Positions 38,917 to 48,351 of a DNA stretch of 64,000 bases are shown one piece after another. Both the position numbers and the translations under genes were made by a program. Numbering within the stretch: the stretch's first letter is position 1; every line of letters starts with the position of its first letter. Source of the DNA: Vibrio sp. CAU 1672 (GTDB taxonomy: Bacteria > Pseudomonadota > Gammaproteobacteria > Enterobacterales > Vibrionaceae); assembly GCF_029223195.1 (NCBI RefSeq), contig NZ_JARHUF010000005.1, forward strand, positions 180,275 through 244,274, read 5' to 3'. The notes under the pieces were generated by a model. It was not told the DNA's origin. It saw only the letters and a list, made by a program, of their open reading frames with translations, and did no database searches.

Positions 38917-39840
38917 ATGAACCGTGTATGGGTAACAGGCGATGCCGTTGTTGACTTGATTCCAGACAGCGATGGAAAATTACTCAAATGTCCGGGAGGG
39001 GCCCCTGCTAATGTAGCAGTGGCTATTGCTCGTTTAGGCGGCAATACTGCATTTTTTGGCTGTGTCGGCCAAGACCCGTTCGGAAACTTTATGAACAACA
39101 CCCTAATCCAGGAAGGTGTGAATACACAATACTTACGTAAAGATCCAGCTCAACGCACCTCCACGGTCGTGGTTGACCTGGATGATAGTGGTGAACGCAG
39201 CTTTACTTTTATGGTGAAGCCCAGCGCAGACCAGTTTATGCAAGTTGATGATATCCCTCCTTTTTCCTCTGGTGAATGGTTACACGTTTGTTCGATTGCA
39301 CTGGCAAATGAGCCCAGTCGCAGCAGCACTTTAGAAGCGATTAAACGAATCAAGCACGCCGGCGGATATATCAGCTTTGACCCGAACTTAAGAGAAGAAG
39401 TGTGGGCAGACCCGACTGAAATCAAACCAGTCGTCAATCAAGTCATCCAACTCGCGGATGTGATTAAGTTTTCTGAAGAAGAACTGATGTTTTTAACCGA
39501 CACCAACTCGATCAATGAAGGACTAGACAAACTGCAACGCCATAACAACACCTTAGTGCTCGTCACTCAGGGTGCCAAAGGCGTATTAATGGCTTTCGGA
39601 GATTCGAGAGAACTGCTCCCCGGGCAAAAAGTTACCCCCATCGACACAACCGGAGCCGGCGATGCATTCGTTGGCGGATTATTGGCAAAACTAGCCCAGC
39701 ACACCAAATGGACAACGCCCGACACCATATATTCAGCAATCCGTTGGGCAAATGGTTGCGGTGCACTGGCAACAACCGCAAAAGGCGCAATGAGTGCTTT
39801 ACCCAACGCTGCAGAACTCGCTGACTTTGTTCGCGCTTGA
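38917..39840 (+). CDS. scrK: Fructokinase (PfkB family)
   Basis: 307 residues. The substrate region is WVTGDAVVDLIPDSDGKLLK with PGGAPANVAVAIARLGG, and the catalytic signature is DTTGAGDAFVGGLLAKL. It phosphorylates the fructose released by ScrB from sucrose-6-phosphate. AAGGTAAGTAAC precedes the ATG. It lies between scrA and scrB. Confidence 0.95.
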   Translation: MNRVWVTGDAVVDLIPDSDGKLLKCPGGAPANVAVAIARLGGNTAFFGCVGQDPFGNFMNNTLIQEGVNTQYLRKDPAQRTSTVVVDLDDSGERSFTFMVKPSADQFMQVDDIPPFSSGEWLHVCSIALANEPSRSSTLEAIKRIKHAGGYISFDPNLREEVWADPTEIKPVVNQVIQLADVIKFSEEELMFLTDTNSINEGLDKLQRHNNTLVLVTQGAKGVLMAFGDSRELLPGQKVTPIDTTGAGDAFVGGLLAKLAQHTKWTTPDTIYSAIRWANGCGALATTAKGAMSALPNAAELADFVRA

Positions 39841-39912
39841 GTACAGGCAACTACTACACCTAACAACCTCACTGACACGATTTCAGTAGTCAGCTGACTA
39901 TGAGGACCAGTC

Positions 39913-41349
39913 ATGAATTGGACAGTCGAAAAACGTTATAGCCGATTAGAGGAAATTGCGCCATCCTCCGTAGAGCATATGGCCCACGAAACAACCCGAG
40001 ATCCGGGCTATCCCCGCTATCACATAGCACCCAAATTTGGCCTGCTCAACGATCCCAATGGCTTATGCCATTTCAACGGCGAACACCACATTTTTTACCA
40101 GTGGACCCCGGTCGGCCCGGTGCACGGAATCAAATACTGGTATCACCTATCGACCAGAGACTTTGTTAATTTCACAGATCATGGCGTCGCACTTCACCCC
40201 GATCAGGATTACGACTCGCACGGAGTCTACTCAGGTAGCGCGCTCGTTGAAGGTGAGCAAGCGCTGCTGTTTTTTACCGGCAACAAACGTGACCAGAACT
40301 GGATTAGAACACCAACCCAGTGTTATGCCACGATGGATGCTGAGGGCACGATAGAGAAACAAGGTGTGATTGTCGAAAACACCATCTATACCGAACATTT
40401 CCGTGACCCCAAAGTGTGGAAAAAAGGCGACGAGTATTTCATGGTCGTGGGCGCACAAACCCGGGACAAAAAAGGAACCATGGCACTTTACCACGCCCAG
40501 GAGTTAGGCCAGTGGCAGCACAAGGGACAAATAAAAACCACCTGCAATGACTTCGGTTACATGTGGGAATGCCCGGATTTTTTTGAACTGGACGGCAAAG
40601 CAGTCATGCTCTTCTCCCCGCAGGGCGTTTCCAGCTCTAACTCTTATGATTTCAAGAACATATTTTCTGTCGCATATCTGGTTGGCGAGCAACTTAACCT
40701 GGACACAATGGAGCTCGAAGGGCTCCAGGAGATACGCCAGCCTGACTACGGCTTCGATTTTTACGCACCTCAGACCTACGTAGATGACAAAGGCAGACGA
40801 ATTATGTTGGCCTGGATTGGCTTACCGGATATTGATACACCTTCGGTCAAGCACCAGTGGGCCGGCATGCTGACACTGCCCAGAGAACTCAGCGTAGAAC
40901 AGGGCTACCTGGTGCAGAAACCTCTGGAAGAAATCCAGGCTCTGCGAGGCCAAGCGACTGACTTTAAGCATTCACTGACGCTTGATTCAACCAGTTTCTG
41001 TTTATCGTTTGAAACTGATCAGGAAGAATTTTCCGTCACACTACGCAACCACAGCGGAGAGAAGATTCAATTTTCGGCCACGCCAACAGAGTTGATCTTA
41101 GATCGCTCTGAAATGAGCGAGTTATACGCAGAAGAGTTCGGTCTGGTACGCAAAGCACCGCGGCTTGAAGCAAAACAACAGATTGAAATGTACGTCGATG
41201 GATCCGTGATTGAGATTTTCCTCAATAATGGTAAACACACCATGACCAGTCGCTTTTTCATTTCTGACTTAAGTAGCATTGAAGCTTGTGGTGAACTGGA
41301 TTTAACTTACTGGCCCATGGCCAATATCAGTGGTTTAGACCGAACCTAG
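39913..41349 (+). CDS. scrB: Sucrose-6-phosphate hydrolase (GH32)
   Basis: A cytosolic 478-residue enzyme with a five-bladed propeller and C-terminal beta-sandwich. The nucleophile motif is FGLLNDPNGLCHFNG, the middle motif is FRDPKVW and the acid/base Glu is in MWECPDFFEL. It splits sucrose-6-phosphate from ScrA into glucose-6-phosphate and fructose. GAGGACCAGTC precedes the ATG, 72 bp after scrK. Confidence 0.95.
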   Translation: MNWTVEKRYSRLEEIAPSSVEHMAHETTRDPGYPRYHIAPKFGLLNDPNGLCHFNGEHHIFYQWTPVGPVHGIKYWYHLSTRDFVNFTDHGVALHPDQDYDSHGVYSGSALVEGEQALLFFTGNKRDQNWIRTPTQCYATMDAEGTIEKQGVIVENTIYTEHFRDPKVWKKGDEYFMVVGAQTRDKKGTMALYHAQELGQWQHKGQIKTTCNDFGYMWECPDFFELDGKAVMLFSPQGVSSSNSYDFKNIFSVAYLVGEQLNLDTMELEGLQEIRQPDYGFDFYAPQTYVDDKGRRIMLAWIGLPDIDTPSVKHQWAGMLTLPRELSVEQGYLVQKPLEEIQALRGQATDFKHSLTLDSTSFCLSFETDQEEFSVTLRNHSGEKIQFSATPTELILDRSEMSELYAEEFGLVRKAPRLEAKQQIEMYVDGSVIEIFLNNGKHTMTSRFFISDLSSIEACGELDLTYWPMANISGLDRT

Positions 41350-41398
41350 GACAAACCACCGCCCGGTTAGCAACACAGCAAGTGCATGTTACAACATC

Positions 41399-41426
41399 AA
41401 AGGAGACGGTAGTTCCGTCTCCTTTT
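41399..41426 (+). terminator. Terminator after scrB
   Basis: The stem AAAGGAGACGG / CCGTCTCCTTT is followed by a T-rich tail. Confidence 0.9.
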
Positions 41427-41541
41427 GTTTTATCACTACCGCGTACAGGCCAGTAAGAAGCATGCCCCTGAGGGCTTGAATAGAGCCACTCAAATCTGTT
41501 TGCAGTGGAGTAAACTCAGTGAGTGATTATACCTGCAGTGC

Positions 41542-42738
41542 TTACCACCAGGCTTCCACCTGCATACCGACACTAATGTCAGTATCAGCATCCTGACCAA
41601 ACGCATTTTCGTTTTCAGCGTCGTTCAGATAAGAAGCAAACACACGAATTTCCGGACGAGCCCAGAAGCCCGATTGTGGTACCCACGCCTGAGCGACGGT
41701 GAATTTGCTACCTGCGCCATCCTGATCATTGATCGTTTCTGAGAATCCACCAATTTCAAGTAATGTGCGCATACGTTTATTCCACTTATAAACCGGTCGA
41801 ACTACCACGCTGAAAGTAGAATCATCAGTATCTGTACCATCGACATCGGTTGCGGCCGCATAACGAACTGAATGACCCAGTTCGATGTTCTCACCAATGT
41901 TAACGACACCCCAGTTTATAATCCGGAAACCTTCTGCATCGTTGTTCGATGCGTCACGAACAATGCCTTTGCCGCTACCATAAGTCGTCATTTGCTCTGC
42001 ATAGCCGGAGTTGGCCAGCTGTAAAATCGTTTTGTTAAAACCGTTATCCAAAGTGTGGTTAAGGCTGGCCGTAAACATTAGGGCATTATCTGCATCAACG
42101 GTTTGATCCTTTCTTTCTTTTACTACGTTGTAGTCCAGACCGATTTCCAGATCCGCTTTATCCCACAAAGGGATACCCGCATAGCGAACATCTGCGATTA
42201 CGCCTGTAACATCATCATCTTGTTCATCAACAGTATCCTGGATCAGCGCGACCGATAACTTACCTGGCCCAATATTGATATGCTCGAAACCGCCACCAAT
42301 GCCACTTACATCCCAGTAATAGTTATCAACAATGTGCACATCATGACGTTGATAGTAACGGTCACCAGCCCAAACTGTAATATCTTTATCCTCGAACAAA
42401 CCTTTTGCCTGTACATTAAGCTGGACGATATTCACCGAGCGGTCTGAGGAGTTGTCATCCTGGCCTTCCCAATAAGCAAGCATTGAGTCAACCCTGAATG
42501 TCACCTCATCTTCGTTATACAGTTCTTTGTTGAAACCGAGTTCGCCATATAGATCATTTTCATTCCCTAAACGACCAACTTTATTCACTTCCCATTTATT
42601 GTTTGCTCCGCTTTCCTGGCTTAGTCCAACACCACCTCGCATGTAGCCGTTGAATCCCAAGTTAGAGGCGGCGCCTTCAGCCATTGCGGTTGATGTAAGA
42701 GCTAGGGCCAGTGCACCGACAAGTGGGGATATTTTCAT
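41542..42738 (-). CDS. Maltoporin-like carbohydrate porin (LamB family)
   Basis: 398 residues from MKISPLVGALALALTSTAMA (42738, AAGGA upstream), a signal peptide. The mature part follows LamB: FNGYMRGGVGLS, KVGRLGNENDLYGELGF, ITVWAGDRYYQRHDVHIVDN and YYWDVSGIGGGFEHI. It ends MQVEAWW with the usual aromatic residue. There is no coiled-coil extension, unlike the scrY gene product. It has no mal genes nearby and sits 3' to 3' with scrB. Upstream lies a striking 18-bp direct repeat that contains half of the ScrR operator. Confidence 0.9.
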   Translation of the reverse strand: MKISPLVGALALALTSTAMAEGAASNLGFNGYMRGGVGLSQESGANNKWEVNKVGRLGNENDLYGELGFNKELYNEDEVTFRVDSMLAYWEGQDDNSSDRSVNIVQLNVQAKGLFEDKDITVWAGDRYYQRHDVHIVDNYYWDVSGIGGGFEHINIGPGKLSVALIQDTVDEQDDDVTGVIADVRYAGIPLWDKADLEIGLDYNVVKERKDQTVDADNALMFTASLNHTLDNGFNKTILQLANSGYAEQMTTYGSGKGIVRDASNNDAEGFRIINWGVVNIGENIELGHSVRYAAATDVDGTDTDDSTFSVVVRPVYKWNKRMRTLLEIGGFSETINDQDGAGSKFTVAQAWVPQSGFWARPEIRVFASYLNDAENENAFGQDADTDISVGMQVEAWW

Positions 42739-42781
42739 ACTTATGTTTCCTTGTTTAGTTTGTACCAGGTTCTCTCCATCC

Positions 42782-42831
42782 AAAATGGGAACAGTCCCAG
42801 AACAAAAGAAATAAAAATGGGAACAGTCCCA
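42782..42831. promoter_or_regulatory. Twin 18-bp direct repeat with dyad symmetry before maltoporin gene
   Basis: AAAATGGGAACAGTCCCA occurs at 42782-42799 and again, identical, at 42814-42831. Each contains the dyad TGGGA-ACAG-TCCCA. The 32-bp spacing is about three helical turns, suiting two dimers on one face of the DNA. The half TGGGAAC also opens the ScrR operators. Confidence 0.6.
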
Positions 42832-43373
42832 TAAATCGAAATGATGCTATTATTTTATGGATTGGTGCAAAAGTGATTTAGTTAATGAATGATAGCTTTA
42901 TCACTAAATTAGAGGGTTTTGTGATCTTGCCACGTAGTCAGATCACGACTTGGGGTGATGAGCGCTGCTTTAGCTGATGTTCTTCAGCAAACCGGCAACC
43001 ACGAAAATCGTCGGCAACACAGCGCCCTGCCGGATATCATCTCGGCCTATAACCTTTATTACTTTTTTTAATAGATACGCGTTTTACACATCAACAACCA
43101 CAAATCAATGGAATAACCAACTGATTTTATTGGTCTTAAATTAAGCTAACGTCAGAGAAACGCTCAGCCAATAACACAGCAAGCCCACTACCCACTCCGT
43201 ATTAAGATCTGTAATAAGCACTATTACCCCGGTTAAGAGCGCTTTTCAGTATTCTTCTTTTATCTGATTGCTAACACATTGATTTCAGATATACGCGGCA
43301 TGGATTCAAATCATCAAAGCCGCCTAAGGATATCACTCACGCACGGAAGCCACTCAATCGATAGAGGAAAGCT
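42832..43373. other. Intergenic stretch before the sulfatase gene
   Basis: About 540 bp without a supportable gene. An 8-bp inverted repeat, TGTGATCT / AGATCACG, with a 12-bp spacer lies near 42919-42946; the spacing does not fit CRP. The final bases give the AGAGGAAAGC ribosome site of the sulfatase. Confidence 0.4.
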
Positions 43374-44915
43374 ATGACTGTTAATAAATCCCTGCTGGCG
43401 CTTGCGGTGACCTCCGCAGCCTCATTCAACGCGGCGGCAGCCCTTGAGCAACCCAATATCGTGATGATCATGCTGGATGACGTCGCACCGATGGATATCT
43501 CCGCCTATCACCGTGGGCTGGGAGCGATCAAAACCCCGAACATTGACCGCATTGCAGACAAAGGGCTGATGGTTTCAGACTACTACGCACAAGGCAGTTC
43601 GACGGCCGGGCGCTCAGCATTCATCACTGGTCAGTACCCTATCCGTACGGGCCTGACTTCCGTCGGTCAGCCAGGTTCTTTCCGCGGCCTGAACCAAGAA
43701 GACCCAACGCTGGCTGCAATGCTGAAAGACAAAGGCTACGACACCATTCACGTGGGCAAGAGTCACTTAGGCGATCGCAACAGCATGTTACCGACCGTCA
43801 ACGGGTTCGATGAATACTATGGCTTCCTTTACCACCTGAATGTGATGGAACAGCCTGAACAGCCGGAATACCCGCAAGATCCGAACTATGTCGGCCGTCC
43901 CCGCAACGTTATCCACACTTTCGCGACTGACACGTATGACAACACCGACGACCCGCGTTTTGGTGCAGTCGGTAAACAGAAGATCATCGACAAAGGTGAA
44001 CTGGGCGCAAAGCGCATGGAAACCATCGATCAGGAGTTCAATGAGTTTGCGATTGACTGGATTGACGCACAGCAAAAAGCAACACCGAATAAACCATTCT
44101 TCATGTGGTACAACCCATCCCGCATGCACTCCATTACCCATGTTCAGGAGAAGTACCTCGGCTCAAGTCAGGTGAGTTTTTACTACGATGCGGTTCGCGA
44201 ACTGGACGATCAGATCGGCAAATTACTCGATAAACTAGAAGCGACCGGCGAGATGGACAATACCATCATCCTGTTTACCTCGGACAACGGGGTCAACCTT
44301 GACCATTGGCCGGATGCGGGTGCGGCGTCGTTCCGCGGGCAGAAAGGCACCACCTATGACGGCGGATTCCGGGTACCGATGTTGGTGAGCTGGCCGGAAA
44401 AACTGCCTCAGGGCGCATACGTTGACGGCCTGATGAGTGCAGAAGACTGGGTGCCAACCCTGATGGCGGCAGTCGGTGAGACGAAAATCAAGCAAGATCT
44501 GCTGGAAGGTAAAACCATCAATGGCAAAACATACAAAGTGCACCTGGATGGTTACAACCAGCTCGACATGCTGAAAAATGGCGGCGAAAGCAAGCGCCAT
44601 GAGTTTTTCTACTACAACGAAGACAGTCTGAACGCACTGCGAGTCGATCAATGGAAAGTCCACCTGCGCACCAAAAAGGAGTGGGCAGCACCGGTCGTCG
44701 AACAGCCATTGGGAATCTTGCTTAACATTAAAGCTGACCCGTATGAGCGCTCTATTGATACCCGCGGCTGGTTTCTGTGGATGAAGGAACGCACCTGGGT
44801 GGTGCCTACGCTGCAAAAATACATGATTCAGCACCAGAAGTCGCTTGAAGCGTTCCCGCCAAGACAAAAAGCCGGCGGTATCGGTATGGCCGATAAATCC
44901 GTGGTTGCCAAGTAA
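43374..44915 (+). CDS. Periplasmic Ser-type sulfatase
   Basis: 513 residues with signal peptide (MTVNKSLLALAVTSAASFNA, cleaved near AAA-LEQ). The sulfatase N-terminus PNIVMIMLDDVAP has the Ca-binding Asp pair, and the modification site is GSSTAGRSAFITGQYP. Ser76 in S-T-A-G-R is to be converted to formylglycine, the Ser-type motif rather than Cys-type. LFTSDNGVNLDHWPDAG carries the later metal ligands. The substrate (aryl or carbohydrate sulfate) is not determined. The maturase follows 106 bp downstream. Confidence 0.93.
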   Translation: MTVNKSLLALAVTSAASFNAAAALEQPNIVMIMLDDVAPMDISAYHRGLGAIKTPNIDRIADKGLMVSDYYAQGSSTAGRSAFITGQYPIRTGLTSVGQPGSFRGLNQEDPTLAAMLKDKGYDTIHVGKSHLGDRNSMLPTVNGFDEYYGFLYHLNVMEQPEQPEYPQDPNYVGRPRNVIHTFATDTYDNTDDPRFGAVGKQKIIDKGELGAKRMETIDQEFNEFAIDWIDAQQKATPNKPFFMWYNPSRMHSITHVQEKYLGSSQVSFYYDAVRELDDQIGKLLDKLEATGEMDNTIILFTSDNGVNLDHWPDAGAASFRGQKGTTYDGGFRVPMLVSWPEKLPQGAYVDGLMSAEDWVPTLMAAVGETKIKQDLLEGKTINGKTYKVHLDGYNQLDMLKNGGESKRHEFFYYNEDSLNALRVDQWKVHLRTKKEWAAPVVEQPLGILLNIKADPYERSIDTRGWFLWMKERTWVVPTLQKYMIQHQKSLEAFPPRQKAGGIGMADKSVVAK

Positions 44916-44926
44916 AGCAGCCCATT

Positions 44927-44958
44927 GCAACAGAAGGGCAAGCTTGTCCTTCTGTTGC
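44927..44958 (+). repeat. Long hairpin between sulfatase and maturase genes
   Basis: GCAACAGAAGG / CCTTCTGTTGC flanks an inner CAAGCTTG palindrome, so almost all 32 bases can pair. There is no T-run. It could act as a partial terminator or mRNA-stability element within the operon. Confidence 0.6.
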
Positions 44959-45021
44959 TAGCTAACACGACCCCAAAACCCGTCGTCATGGATGGCGAGC
45001 ATCAATAAGTGAGATCCAGTA

Positions 45022-46173
45022 ATGACGACTCAAACCCCGCTTCCCTTCAGCCTGTTTATCAAAACAGAAGGAGCAAAATGCAACCTAGACTGCAGCTATT
45101 GCTACTACCTGAACCACCAGCAGCAATACGACAAAGGCATGGCACTAGGCACCGTTGAGAAACTGATTAAAAACCATATTCGCTCCCAGCCGAACACACA
45201 TGCTCCTGTTGATTTTATCTGGCATGGTGGGGAACCTTTACTTCGTGGTCTGCAGTTCTATGCTCAGGCAGTCACTTATCAGCAGCAATTTGGGCAAAGG
45301 CGTCCGATCCGCAACACCATTCAGACCAATGGCACCTTAATCAACAACCGCTGGGCAGAGTTTTTCAAAAAACACCAGTTCATGGTTGGTGTGTCTGTCG
45401 ACGGCCCGCAAATTCACAATGACATTGCCCGAGTAGATAAAAACGGCGGGTCCTCTTTTGAGCGTACCATGCGCGGTATCGAGCACCTTAAAAAGTACGA
45501 GGTCGAGTTCAATACCCTGACGGTGGTGAATAACCGTACTTATAAGCATGGCCAAGCCATCTATCGTTTCCTCAAAGAACACGGCAGCGACTACCTGCAG
45601 TTCCAGCCCTGTCTCGACCACGAGCTGGATCGTCGCTCCCAATATGACTGGAGCCTGAATGGGGCTCAGTGGGGCGAGTTTTTATGTAATGTTTTTGATG
45701 CCTGGTGCGAAGAAGACATCGGCAAAGTATACGTTCAGTTCTTCGAAAACTGCCTGATGATCCTGATGGGTCAGCCAAGCCAGATGTGCCATCACAGCGC
45801 AACCTGTGGTCAGCAGCTAATGACCGAAGCCAACGGCGAGGTGTACAGCTGTGATCACTTCGGTTACCCCAGCCACAAACTCGGTAATCTCGAAGACACT
45901 CCGCTTCAGGGTATGGTGAGCTCGAAACAACAGCGGTCATTCGGCCTTGAAAAGCAGACGTCACTTTGTCACCAGTGCAACAACTGTGATTTTCTCGGCT
46001 TGTGTCACGGTGGCTGCCCGAAAAATCGAACCCTAGCCGCGGAACCCGGCAAGCAACTCAATCAGCTGTGCGATGGCTACCGACTATTCTTCCGTTATGC
46101 GTTACCCCGCCTGCTGAAAATGGTAACCGCAATGCAACAAGGCTACTCACCGGCATTTTATCGTTTGTTTTAA
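45022..46173 (+). CDS. Anaerobic sulfatase-maturating enzyme (radical SAM, AtsB type)
   Basis: 383 residues. The radical SAM cluster motif is CNLDCSYCYYL near residue 19, and the C-terminal SPASM region has several Cys groups (CHHSATCGQQL, CDHFGYPSHKLGNL, CHQCNNCDFLGLCHGGCPKN) for two auxiliary clusters. It oxidises Ser (or Cys) of sulfatases to formylglycine before export and pairs with the Ser-type sulfatase upstream. Confidence 0.95.
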   Translation: MTTQTPLPFSLFIKTEGAKCNLDCSYCYYLNHQQQYDKGMALGTVEKLIKNHIRSQPNTHAPVDFIWHGGEPLLRGLQFYAQAVTYQQQFGQRRPIRNTIQTNGTLINNRWAEFFKKHQFMVGVSVDGPQIHNDIARVDKNGGSSFERTMRGIEHLKKYEVEFNTLTVVNNRTYKHGQAIYRFLKEHGSDYLQFQPCLDHELDRRSQYDWSLNGAQWGEFLCNVFDAWCEEDIGKVYVQFFENCLMILMGQPSQMCHHSATCGQQLMTEANGEVYSCDHFGYPSHKLGNLEDTPLQGMVSSKQQRSFGLEKQTSLCHQCNNCDFLGLCHGGCPKNRTLAAEPGKQLNQLCDGYRLFFRYALPRLLKMVTAMQQGYSPAFYRLF

Positions 46174-46322
46174 TATGCTCTGACCTTGTAGCGGGAGCCT
46201 GCATGGTTCTCGCCATTTTCCGGCGGTCGACACAAACGATAGTCGATGAGCAAGGCTGCCGATGCACTGAACATCGCTCAGCCTGTCATCTGGATGAGGT
46301 TGTTAAATCAGGCATCGCTGAT

Positions 46323-47219
46323 TCATTCACACATGATCGCTTTGGCCTGATCAAACAACCAAGTTGTCAGAGGATCAATGCGGTTTCTCTGATGGGTAAA
46401 CAATGAAAACTGACGGTAACGCGCGTCATTGGTCAGCACTTCCGGCAAAGGCTCGAAACGGTAGCGCCCTTTAAAACGCATCATGTTGTGTCTGGAGGTA
46501 ATACTAATGAAATTGCTATTTTCTAGCAGCCCCAGCAACATACTGATATCACTGGTGCGTACCTGAATGTATTTTTGTAGTTCGATGTTTTTAATGATTT
46601 TTTCTCGGCGCGATGACTCATTCTCACCATAAATCAAATTAGTACAGAGCGGGTATTTCAGCGCTTCTTCCACCGTTGGCTCGACAAGCGGATGGTCATT
46701 TCTCATCACCATCACAAACTCATCATTGCCAATGTCTTTTTGCAAAATGTTTTTATTGGTGGGCATTGGCAGGTAGCTAAAGCCCCAGCACTTTCGCTTC
46801 AGCTCCATATCCCTTATGGCGTCAAACGCCCAATGGTAGCACTCTACCGTCGCGTTTGGCGCCTGCTCAGCAATTTTGTTCACCAAAGGTACCGCCAGGG
46901 TACTCATCAGCGGCGGCGAGAAAAGCAGTGAGAGCTCACCGGTGACCTGACTGATATCCCACTTAGACTCGTCAACGTATAAAGTGTCAAGCCCATCTAA
47001 CAAAGCAGGAAGCTGCTCCAGCAGCTGCTGACAACGTAAAGTCGGTTCCAGCTTATTTTTATCTCTTACAAAGAGAGGATCGTTGAACTGCTCACGCAGC
47101 TTTTTCAGCATAACGCTGATCGTGGGTTGGCTCACATGAAGACGCTTTGCTGCTTGTACGGTTTGTCGCTCTTCATTGAGAATGACAAGCAAACGCAGTA
47201 AGTTTAGATCTTTAGTCAT
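46323..47219 (-). CDS. LysR family regulator, paralogue A
   Basis: 298 residues from MTKDLNLLRLLVILNEERQT (47219); earlier in-frame ATGs lie outside the conserved start. The HTH is KRLHVSQPTISVMLKKLREQ. The protein is closely similar over its whole length to the LysR gene at 49583 (for example NDPLFVR, PPLMST, HTHQRNR-type SLFTHQRNR near the C-terminus), so the two are recent duplicates. It lies downstream of the sulfatase/maturase genes in convergent orientation and before the DUF2955-HlyD pair. Confidence 0.92.
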   Translation of the reverse strand: MTKDLNLLRLLVILNEERQTVQAAKRLHVSQPTISVMLKKLREQFNDPLFVRDKNKLEPTLRCQQLLEQLPALLDGLDTLYVDESKWDISQVTGELSLLFSPPLMSTLAVPLVNKIAEQAPNATVECYHWAFDAIRDMELKRKCWGFSYLPMPTNKNILQKDIGNDEFVMVMRNDHPLVEPTVEEALKYPLCTNLIYGENESSRREKIIKNIELQKYIQVRTSDISMLLGLLENSNFISITSRHNMMRFKGRYRFEPLPEVLTNDARYRQFSLFTHQRNRIDPLTTWLFDQAKAIMCE

Positions 47220-47346
47220 TGAAAAGGTTACACTAATAAGCACTGTTTCTGTTAGGTACAACATACTAAAGCACATGAGTCCCAACCTCCAAGAACGAAG
47301 GACATACTGGTTTTAAATATGTGTATTGGGTTGGTCCCAGGCACCT

Positions 47347-48351
47347 CTAGCGAGAAGCCTCGGCAAGTCTGACCCTGATACTAGTCAAATTAAGCAGTAC
47401 CGTCGCCACTAAAACAGACAGTGAGATTGAGATAAGCCGGGTAAACTCAGCACTTAGTGGATCACTGCCTTGATAAGCGATAATTTGACTGACCAACACA
47501 ATAAAATTGGTAAACAACAACTGGTAAATACTCAGTCGACACTGACGCCGAATAGCAAAACAGGCCAGTTGCAGGCCGAAAAAGCAGGTAACGCCAAGCG
47601 TGACCCACACCGGCAAGCCCATACTATGCACCAGCATGATCGGGATGGTCATCATGATCCCGATTGTTGTTGCAGTCAGCCGGTTATTACGAAAGATCCG
47701 CTGATCACGTGCAACAGGGATTTTGATCATACTGCCAATAGTGATGGCAATTAACATAGCCTGTGAACTTCCTGTGCCGATCAGCGCGAACAAAACTAAC
47801 AGCAATGCGGTCGCCTTAAACGCAATCAGGCCAAGATGAAGATCTGCCCCTTCCATATCTTGTTCATCCGGCAAAATATCCTTTTCGTCCCCAGGAAACA
47901 GCAAAAAGCTGGTGTAAGTCGCCACCAAAGCAGTGATAAAAGTCTCCAACATCAACAGAGGCAAACTAGAGATAGAGATCCCAAACTGCAAACTGACGAC
48001 ACAGGTAATGATAACGAACAACAACACCAGAGTCGCCAGCATATCTTTAGGATCTTTATGACTACGATAGAAGCTCCAAAACAGCATCAACCAGCAGAAC
48101 AAACCGTATCCGGTCGGCGAATCCACCAGGCTTTCCCCGATCACAATAACACCAAAGCTCACCACCAAGATCACCGCCAATAGTTTCAACATCATCGCCA
48201 TCGGCGGCCTGGCTGGCATAATGGTCAGAAAAATGACCACCAGCATCGGGGCTAACACGGGCACCAATGCCCCCTGTGACGCTAGGTAAAACAGTAATAA
48301 CGTTGGAGTAAACACCAAACGGATAACGGGATTAGCTGCGCTACGAAACAT
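47347..48351 (-). CDS. DUF2955 family inner-membrane protein
   Basis: A 334-residue polytopic protein with two halves of membrane helices separated by a soluble loop (about residues 150-175, PGDEKDILPDEQDMEGADLH), a layout like FUSC/AaeB-type efflux proteins. It belongs to the DUF2955 group usually found beside HlyD-type adaptors. It overlaps the upstream HlyD gene by 11 bp, so they are coupled. Export of a small organic acid or xenobiotic is likely but the substrate is unknown. Confidence 0.85.
   Translation of the reverse strand: MFRSAANPVIRLVFTPTLLLFYLASQGALVPVLAPMLVVIFLTIMPARPPMAMMLKLLAVILVVSFGVIVIGESLVDSPTGYGLFCWLMLFWSFYRSHKDPKDMLATLVLLFVIITCVVSLQFGISISSLPLLMLETFITALVATYTSFLLFPGDEKDILPDEQDMEGADLHLGLIAFKATALLLVLFALIGTGSSQAMLIAITIGSMIKIPVARDQRIFRNNRLTATTIGIMMTIPIMLVHSMGLPVWVTLGVTCFFGLQLACFAIRRQCRLSIYQLLFTNFIVLVSQIIAYQGSDPLSAEFTRLISISLSVLVATVLLNLTSIRVRLAEASR

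Noticed and set aside
42919..42946. CRP site before the sulfatase gene
   Set aside because: TGTGATCT and AGATCACG arms are 12 bp apart, which is wrong for CRP.
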